A stretch of 57,267 nucleotides of DNA. Origin: Lachnospiraceae bacterium UBA7086. GTDB taxonomy: Bacteria > Bacillota > Clostridia > Lachnospirales > Lachnospiraceae. The position numbers and the translations under genes were made by a program. The stretch spans positions 1-57,267 of the forward strand of contig DKZA01000031.1 in the NCBI GenBank assembly GCA_002492525.1, read 5' to 3'. Below are positions 52,018-57,267 of the stretch, piece after piece. The first letter of the stretch is position 1, and the number at the start of each line of letters is the position of its first letter. The notes beneath the pieces are model-generated. The model was not told the origin of the DNA. It saw nothing but the letters and a program-made list of their open reading frames with translations, and searched no databases.

Positions 52018-54198
52018 TCACCCTTTTACCTGAAATAAAAACTGATAGGCCGGATATTCTTTCATCTCTACCGGCAGCGGTATCCCCGCCTGCATCAGGG
52101 CTGTCCCCTGATAGCACCGTTTACTCTCCTTCTCCTCATAAAAAACTTCCGGCAAAAGTCCCTTGAGTCTCACATAGCTGACCGTCATATTGCCGTGATT
52201 TTCCAAGATTACCGCATGAAGCAACACTGTTCTTCGGTCCTTTGACACAAACATCCAGGCCGCGCAGGAATCCTTATAAGGATCTGTAAGCCGGTAATAG
52301 TCACCGCCGCTTATCAGCCTCTCATATTCTTTATACTGCCTGATCTGGTCTTTGACCTGCTGTCTTTCCTCTTGAGTCAGCCTGTTTAAAGACAACTCAT
52401 AGCCAAAAGCTCCTGTCATGGCCACAATACCTCTGGTATGCAGGCTGATATTTCTCCCTGTCTGATGATTGGGCACCGCCGACACATGCGCCCCGATAGC
52501 CGACATGGGATAGAAAAAGGAGGTCCCATATTGAATCCGCAGTCTGTCCAAGGCGTCCGTATTGTCACTGCACCAGATCTGCGGTGTATAATATAACATA
52601 CCGGCATCGAACCTGCCGCCGCCACCACAGCATCCTTCTATCAGAAGATCAGGATACTTGCAGGTTAACCTCTCCAGAAAGTCATAGACACCCAGTACAT
52701 AGTCGTAAGCCACCTTTCCCTGTCTGTTATCTACGGAATAAACATCTGTAAGGCTTCTGTTCATGTCCCACTTCACATACTCGATATTTCCCTGGTCAAG
52801 AACACTGCATATCTGCTCGAAAATATAGTCCCTTACTTCTTTCCTGGAAAAGTCAAGGACAAGTTGATTCCGCCCTCGTACCGGATTTCTCTTAGGATTT
52901 AACATCGCCCAGTCCGGATGGGCCCGGTAAAGGTCGCTGTCCTCAGAAACCATTTCCGGTTCAATCCAGATACCAAATTTCACGCCCGCATCATTGACCT
53001 TATGAATCAGTTCAGAAAGGCTGCACCCCAGCTTTTTCTCATTGACTTGCCAGTCTCCCAGACCGCTGTTGTCATCTTCTCTTTTGCCAAACCAGCCGTC
53101 ATCCATGACCACCATATCAATTCCCAGTTTTGCTGCATCCTGTGCCAGCTGACAGATTGTCTCTGCATCAAACTGAAAATAAGCCGCCTCCCAACTGTTG
53201 ACCAGCACCGGCCTGGGAGTATTCTGATAAGCGCCCCTGCACACATGGTCACGGATACAATGGTGGTATTTAACAGACAAGCCGCCGAATCCCTGATCGG
53301 AATAACACAAAATGGTCTCCGGCACTGTAAGGACTTCTCCCGTTTCCAGCGGATAGTGAAACAGTTCACTTTGCAGTCCCATAAGAATTCTTGTCTGATT
53401 ATACTGATCTTTCTCCGCCTCGCACAGAAAATTACCGCTGTATACAAAAACCATGCCATAACAACAACCGTTATCTTCCGTCGTGTTCTCTCCGGCAACA
53501 ATCACCGCCGGATTATACTGATGACTGGAACTGCCTCTGCGGCTGCCAATAACCAGACTTCCATGGGCAAGAGGCACCCGCTGCCTGTTACGTTCCATGG
53601 CATGTCTGCCATAAAAACTGACCAGTTCAAAATCCCCGGTCACAAAGTCCAGACATGCTGAAGCAGCTTTTTCTACCACAATACCAGCGGTTCCGCTGTT
53701 TATAATCTGCGCGCTTCTGGTAATGATATCATCTTCTTCCAACACACCGTACAGCAGCCGCACCTGCACGCCATTTACCGTATCCTGCAATAAGATTTCA
53801 AGTGTCTGCGCTTCTTCGCTGTCAGCATGGACTGCCGGGAACCCCGGCAGTCCATACTTACCTGTTCTTATCTCATGTCCAGCATAGCGCAGGTCACAAC
53901 ATTCCGATTCATCCGCATTGCGGATAACAAGAGCGCTGTTTCGATAATCCCCTGTCCCCATAGTAGGATATTCCTGGGGCAATACATCCATGGAATAGGT
54001 TCTGTCACTCCCCGCATCATATGGATTTGCCGAGAATCCCCTGTCATAAAATGTCAACAGATAGTCCATATTCCCGGATATCTTCCCACCATAATACAAA
54101 TGCAGAAGATACCCGAAATCATCTATCTTCATCTGATATGTCGTCTGTTTCGTCTGTATCGTAAAAATTTTTTCATCCTGTTGAAATAGAATCGCCAT
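52018..54198 (-). CDS. Alpha-galactosidase, glycoside hydrolase family 36
   Basis: Hydrolyses alpha-1,6-galactosides such as melibiose and raffinose. 726 residues without a signal peptide, so intracellular. GH36 hallmarks: VLVNSWEAAYFQFD, VVMDDGWFGKREDDNSGLGDWQ, GIWIEPEMVSEDSDLYRAHPDW, the nucleophile region KWDMNRSLTD (about 474) and the acid/base region WCSDNTDALDRLRIQYG (about 543). ATG 54198 is likely; a GTG at 54207 has similar RBS support. The sugar transporter genes lie directly upstream. Confidence 0.95.
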   Translation of the reverse strand: MAILFQQDEKIFTIQTKQTTYQMKIDDFGYLLHLYYGGKISGNMDYLLTFYDRGFSANPYDAGSDRTYSMDVLPQEYPTMGTGDYRNSALVIRNADESECCDLRYAGHEIRTGKYGLPGFPAVHADSEEAQTLEILLQDTVNGVQVRLLYGVLEEDDIITRSAQIINSGTAGIVVEKAASACLDFVTGDFELVSFYGRHAMERNRQRVPLAHGSLVIGSRRGSSSHQYNPAVIVAGENTTEDNGCCYGMVFVYSGNFLCEAEKDQYNQTRILMGLQSELFHYPLETGEVLTVPETILCYSDQGFGGLSVKYHHCIRDHVCRGAYQNTPRPVLVNSWEAAYFQFDAETICQLAQDAAKLGIDMVVMDDGWFGKREDDNSGLGDWQVNEKKLGCSLSELIHKVNDAGVKFGIWIEPEMVSEDSDLYRAHPDWAMLNPKRNPVRGRNQLVLDFSRKEVRDYIFEQICSVLDQGNIEYVKWDMNRSLTDVYSVDNRQGKVAYDYVLGVYDFLERLTCKYPDLLIEGCCGGGGRFDAGMLYYTPQIWCSDNTDALDRLRIQYGTSFFYPMSAIGAHVSAVPNHQTGRNISLHTRGIVAMTGAFGYELSLNRLTQEERQQVKDQIRQYKEYERLISGGDYYRLTDPYKDSCAAWMFVSKDRRTVLLHAVILENHGNMTVSYVRLKGLLPEVFYEEKESKRCYQGTALMQAGIPLPVEMKEYPAYQFLFQVKG

Positions 54199-54234
54199 AT
54201 ACTGCACCAAATCCTTTTACATATTTCCCTGCCT

Positions 54235-55068
54235 TTACTTCACCGCACCGTTTACAACACCGTTTAAAATCTGCTTCTGGCATATCACATAGAAGATCAG
54301 AATCGGTATCAGGGAAAGCAGATAAGAGGCAAATGCCAGGTTATAGTTCGTACCAAACTGGGACTGGAAGTTAAGCTGCGCAAGGGGCAGTGTATTTTCC
54401 CCGGAACCCGCCATGATGACAAGGGGCGTCATCACGTCATTCCATACCGCCAAAGCTGTCAGTACCGCCACCGTAGCATGCATGGGCCGCATGATTGGGA
54501 ACAGAATCTTCCAGTATGTTGTCCAGGTGGAAGCGCCGTCCACTTTGGCCGCTTCCTCTAAGGCCATCGGAATATTCACAAGATATCCCGAGTACAAAAG
54601 TACATTCATCGGCATATAGAATACCACATAAAGCAAAATTACGCCAAACCAATTTGCAAGCCCCATCTCCGCCGTCTGTTTTGCAAGCGGCATCATCAGG
54701 ATAGCAAACGGTACGAACATACCGCTGACGATAAACAGATAAACAAAGCTGTAAAACTTACTCTTCGCTTTATTCCTGCCCAGCGCATATCCCATCAGAG
54801 AGTGTACCACAATGGACAACACCACTGTAAGCCCCGTAATCAGCAGACTATTCTTCAGAGAATTCCAGAAATTCGTGATTTCCATCGCTTCCCTGAAATT
54901 GTTAAGGCTCCATGCTTTAGGCAAAGACAAGATACCGCTTATGCTGTTGGTCATTTCCGATGGCTGCTTGAACGCAATCACGATCGTCAGATACAGCGGC
55001 AGGGCAATTGTGGACAACCCCAGGATCAGAACCGTCATTGCAGATATATTTGTTTTCTTCTCTATCAT
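54235..55068 (-). CDS. Sugar ABC transporter permease (MalG/MsmG type)
   Basis: 277-residue carbohydrate permease, six helices, with PLYLTIVIAFKQPSEM, GYALGRNKAKSKFYSF and the EAA loop NIPMALEEAAKVDGASTWTTYWKILFP; ends RQILNGVVNGAVK, the classic CUT1 ending. Overlaps the preceding permease by 4 bp. Confidence 0.94.
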   Translation of the reverse strand: MIEKKTNISAMTVLILGLSTIALPLYLTIVIAFKQPSEMTNSISGILSLPKAWSLNNFREAMEITNFWNSLKNSLLITGLTVVLSIVVHSLMGYALGRNKAKSKFYSFVYLFIVSGMFVPFAILMMPLAKQTAEMGLANWFGVILLYVVFYMPMNVLLYSGYLVNIPMALEEAAKVDGASTWTTYWKILFPIMRPMHATVAVLTALAVWNDVMTPLVIMAGSGENTLPLAQLNFQSQFGTNYNLAFASYLLSLIPILIFYVICQKQILNGVVNGAVK

Positions 55069-55931
55069 AACTGCTCCTCCTTTTTACCGGAAAACTTCAT
55101 CTGTGCCACAGAGACAATCACGATCACAATAAAGAATACCACCGCATTGGCACTCTGGAATCCGAACTGCCCGCCCGACATACCGTTATTGTAAATCAGA
55201 TAGGATATGGACTCCGTACTCTGCGCCGGGCCGCCCTTGGTCAAAGCCATGATCTGATCGAACACCATCAGGAAATTCTTGATACACAGCACCATATTAA
55301 TAGAAAAGAACGGAATGATCAGCGGAAACGTCAGGTATTTAAACTGTTTCCATCCGGTAGCACCGTCTAATCCGCCGGCCTCATACACATCCTCCGGCAC
55401 CGTCTGTAATCCTGAGATATAGATGATGGTATTCATGGCAATGGCCTGCCATGCGCACACGATCATAACACCGATCCAGGCCGAACCGGGATCTGACAGA
55501 ATACTGGTGCGCAGCGCGTCTATACCGATCATATCCGCAACTGCGGGAAGAATATAAGTAAAAAAGTAATTGAAGATATAAGCCACAACCAAAGAGCCCA
55601 GGATATTCGGTAAAAAATACGCTCCCCTGAAGAAACTCTTTGCCCGGATCTTGCTGTTTAATGCCAGCGCAAGAAGCAGGCTTAACACGTTGACAACAAT
55701 GGTGGTCACCACTGCCAGTTTAAAGGTAAACCAGTAAGATCTGCCCACACGCGCATCCGTAAACAAATCCGCATAGTTGCGAAGCCCCACCCAATCGTAG
55801 GATCCAAAGCCCTTAAAGTTCGTAAAACTGTATATCACGCCGCGGATAAGCGGAATGGTATTAAAGCAGATAAACAGAGCCAGAATCGGGATTGTGATCA
55901 ATAAAAAGGTTCTTTTTCTCTCATTTTTCAT
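55065..55931 (-). CDS. Sugar ABC transporter permease (MalF/MsmF type)
   Basis: 288-residue partner permease with IPLIRGVIYSFTNFKGF, the EAA loop TVPEDVYEAGGLDGATGWKQFKYLTFPLI and NYFFTYILPAV. Works with the 277-residue permease; the ATPase (MsmK type) is not in the window and is probably shared. Confidence 0.94.
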   Translation of the reverse strand: MKNERKRTFLLITIPILALFICFNTIPLIRGVIYSFTNFKGFGSYDWVGLRNYADLFTDARVGRSYWFTFKLAVVTTIVVNVLSLLLALALNSKIRAKSFFRGAYFLPNILGSLVVAYIFNYFFTYILPAVADMIGIDALRTSILSDPGSAWIGVMIVCAWQAIAMNTIIYISGLQTVPEDVYEAGGLDGATGWKQFKYLTFPLIIPFFSINMVLCIKNFLMVFDQIMALTKGGPAQSTESISYLIYNNGMSGGQFGFQSANAVVFFIVIVIVSVAQMKFSGKKEEQL

Positions 55932-55952
55932 AGTCGCTCTTCTCCTTTCCCC

Positions 55953-57239
55953 TTAATCCGCATTGCCGTGTTCTCGTTCATAATCCTGCACCAGACGGAT
56001 AATATCTCTGTTGTAACGCAGCCAGTCCGTATCGAATTTCTGTAAGAAAGCATCCACATCCTTTTTCAGCAGGAAAGTCTGAATCTGCGCATCCACTGCC
56101 ATCTCGGAGGGATAATAGTGATCCGGATAGTCCGTCATATTGCCGGAAGCAATATACTCTGTCATGCCGTCAAGAATGGTCGGCAGTGCAAAATTACCCT
56201 CTTTACAAGGAATTGCTGTCTGTGCGTCAATGTATTTCTGAATATTGGCATCCTCGTATAAGAAATCCAATACCTCATAGGCAGCTTCCTTATTCTTGCA
56301 TCCCGCCAGCACACTGAACTGTAAGTCTATGCCGGAATTAAGCGTATTAGCCTCTGCCGAATCATTGGCCGGCATCACGAAAGAATCCATATTTAAATCC
56401 GGGTTCACGGACAGAATCTGCGGTGCCGCATAACTGCCGATAGGATACATGGCCGATTCCCCTCTGGCGAAAGCGGTACAGGCATCATTATATCCATAAG
56501 CAAACGGATCGTCCGGTCCGTACTGAAGCAAGGTCAGATATTTCTCGGACACCTCCCTATACTCCTTGGCAAAAGTGGTCTCGCCGCGGTTTACCTGCTT
56601 GGTGGCATCTGCCGGCGCCAGATCTACCGCCATGGAATTCCAGGGTGCCAGACAAGTCCAGGTATCTTTAAAACCGAAGTAAAAAGGAAGTATCCCTTCT
56701 GCTTCTATGGTCTCGCACAGAGTATTCAGTTCTGCCCAGTTTGTCGGTATCTCCCAGCCATGCTCCTCAAACATATCCCTGTTATACAGGATGCCTGCCG
56801 CATTGGCCACATAGGGTACCGCATAGATTCCTTCCGTGGGAACCAGCTCCAGGGATTCATCAATATCCAGATAGCCCTGATTAATATTCTGAAGCCCCTC
56901 ATAATCCGAAATGTCCATCAGGATTTCCGCATCCACAAAATAAGAATAATTGATTTCTCCGCCGATGCCGATAATATCAGGGTAATCTTCCCTTATAAAT
57001 CTGGTTTTCAATATTGTCATGGCATCGTTTGGCGAACTGATCGTGAGATGAATATCGTCGTGGGTAGCGTTAAACTCTTCTTCCACCATGCTGAAATAGT
57101 TTGCCGCTTCCGGTTTATACTGGACAATCTCAATCTCGGTCTTATGAGAGTCAGATTCACTCCCACATCCTGAAAGCGTCACCACCGCCGCCACACTGCA
57201 CAATGCCGCTCCAAGGTATTTTCCGTTCCTCCTTTTCAT
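55953..57239 (-). CDS. Sugar ABC transporter substrate-binding lipoprotein
   Basis: 428-residue family 1 extracellular solute-binding lipoprotein: signal and lipobox LSGC (Cys25), then IEIVQYKPEAANYFSMVEEEFNATHDDIHLT, ILYNRDMFEEHGWEIPTNWAEL, YPIGSYAAPQIL. RBS AAGGAG upstream at the very edge of the window, where its promoter would lie. With the two permeases and GH36 it should import raffinose-type oligosaccharides; substrate inferred from the neighbour. Confidence 0.93.
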   Translation of the reverse strand: MKRRNGKYLGAALCSVAAVVTLSGCGSESDSHKTEIEIVQYKPEAANYFSMVEEEFNATHDDIHLTISSPNDAMTILKTRFIREDYPDIIGIGGEINYSYFVDAEILMDISDYEGLQNINQGYLDIDESLELVPTEGIYAVPYVANAAGILYNRDMFEEHGWEIPTNWAELNTLCETIEAEGILPFYFGFKDTWTCLAPWNSMAVDLAPADATKQVNRGETTFAKEYREVSEKYLTLLQYGPDDPFAYGYNDACTAFARGESAMYPIGSYAAPQILSVNPDLNMDSFVMPANDSAEANTLNSGIDLQFSVLAGCKNKEAAYEVLDFLYEDANIQKYIDAQTAIPCKEGNFALPTILDGMTEYIASGNMTDYPDHYYPSEMAVDAQIQTFLLKKDVDAFLQKFDTDWLRYNRDIIRLVQDYEREHGNAD

Positions 57240-57267
57240 ATAGCATCTCCTTCCCTAAATTGATATT

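Overview
The window reads as a chromosomal segment of an anaerobic Gram-positive clostridium, most likely Lachnospiraceae. This rests on the gene set: ptb-buk butyrate genes, an LL-diaminopimelate aminotransferase lysine/peptidoglycan route, an aspS-gatCAB transamidation operon behind a T-box, a PurO-type IMP cyclohydrolase beside a stand-alone AICAR formyltransferase, an FMN-riboswitch-controlled RibU, several lipoproteins with lipoboxes, and strong AGGAGG ribosome binding sites throughout. Nearly all genes lie on the minus strand; a three-gene block (23192-25410), two single genes and one decayed gene are on plus. Coordinates use starts chosen from RBS position and homology, so several are shorter than the longest reading frame.

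Region by region, left to right: 1-200 two tRNA-Ser genes (GGA partial, UGA complete); 286-2755 two overlapping acidic lipoproteins (one DUF1266); 2804-8604 a tightly packed, partly overlapping t6A/translation cluster read leftward (YcxB-like, tsaE, tsaB, rimI, small zinc protein, rnz, membrane protein, tsaD, ispD); 8605-9000 a terminator and a 160-bp palindromic element; 9001-12577 a MacAB-like efflux operon (ATPase, adaptor, permease) behind an 11-bp-phased TTAAG direct-repeat promoter; 12981-14143 ribU with FMN riboswitch; 14179-14424 a Cys-rich small protein; 14589-20474 an Opp-type peptide transporter with the binding protein last; 20533-22920 tex; 23192-25410 the plus-strand block (Asn/Pro/Tyr repeat membrane protein, HExxH protein, DUF975 protein); 25497-29189 prfB (programmed frameshift) and secA; 29227-31240 buk and ptb; 31337-36087 guaB, a GAF-type sensor, purO and purH; 36169-38782 two hypothetical membrane proteins and an SDR epimerase; 38888-44477 the T-box-aspS-gatC-gatA-gatB operon; 44559-46631 dapF-dapL; 46750-48820 glnA with a leader hairpin and an ANTAR regulator; 48837-51917 an XRE regulator, an Rpn-family nuclease, a decayed paralogue and a small anchored protein; 52018-57239 an alpha-galactosidase with its sugar ABC transporter.

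The genes fall into functional groups: tRNA modification and translation (tsaBDE, rimI, rnz, prfB, aspS-gatCAB, tRNA-Ser), nitrogen and amino-acid metabolism (glnA/ANTAR, dapFL), late purine synthesis (AICAR to IMP to XMP), butyrate fermentation, and nutrient transport (peptides, riboflavin, alpha-galactosides). RNA-level control is prominent: a T-box, an FMN riboswitch, a glnA leader terminator and a recoding site. The most noteworthy items are the probable Asn (AAC) specifier in the aspS-gatCAB T-box, two structured tandem repeats inserted inside that same leader, a long palindromic element behind the efflux operon, a sensor protein truncated where a GGDEF domain would normally begin, and an ANTAR regulator with a degenerate receiver next to a glnA leader terminator. 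I did not find a clear new defence or mobile system.
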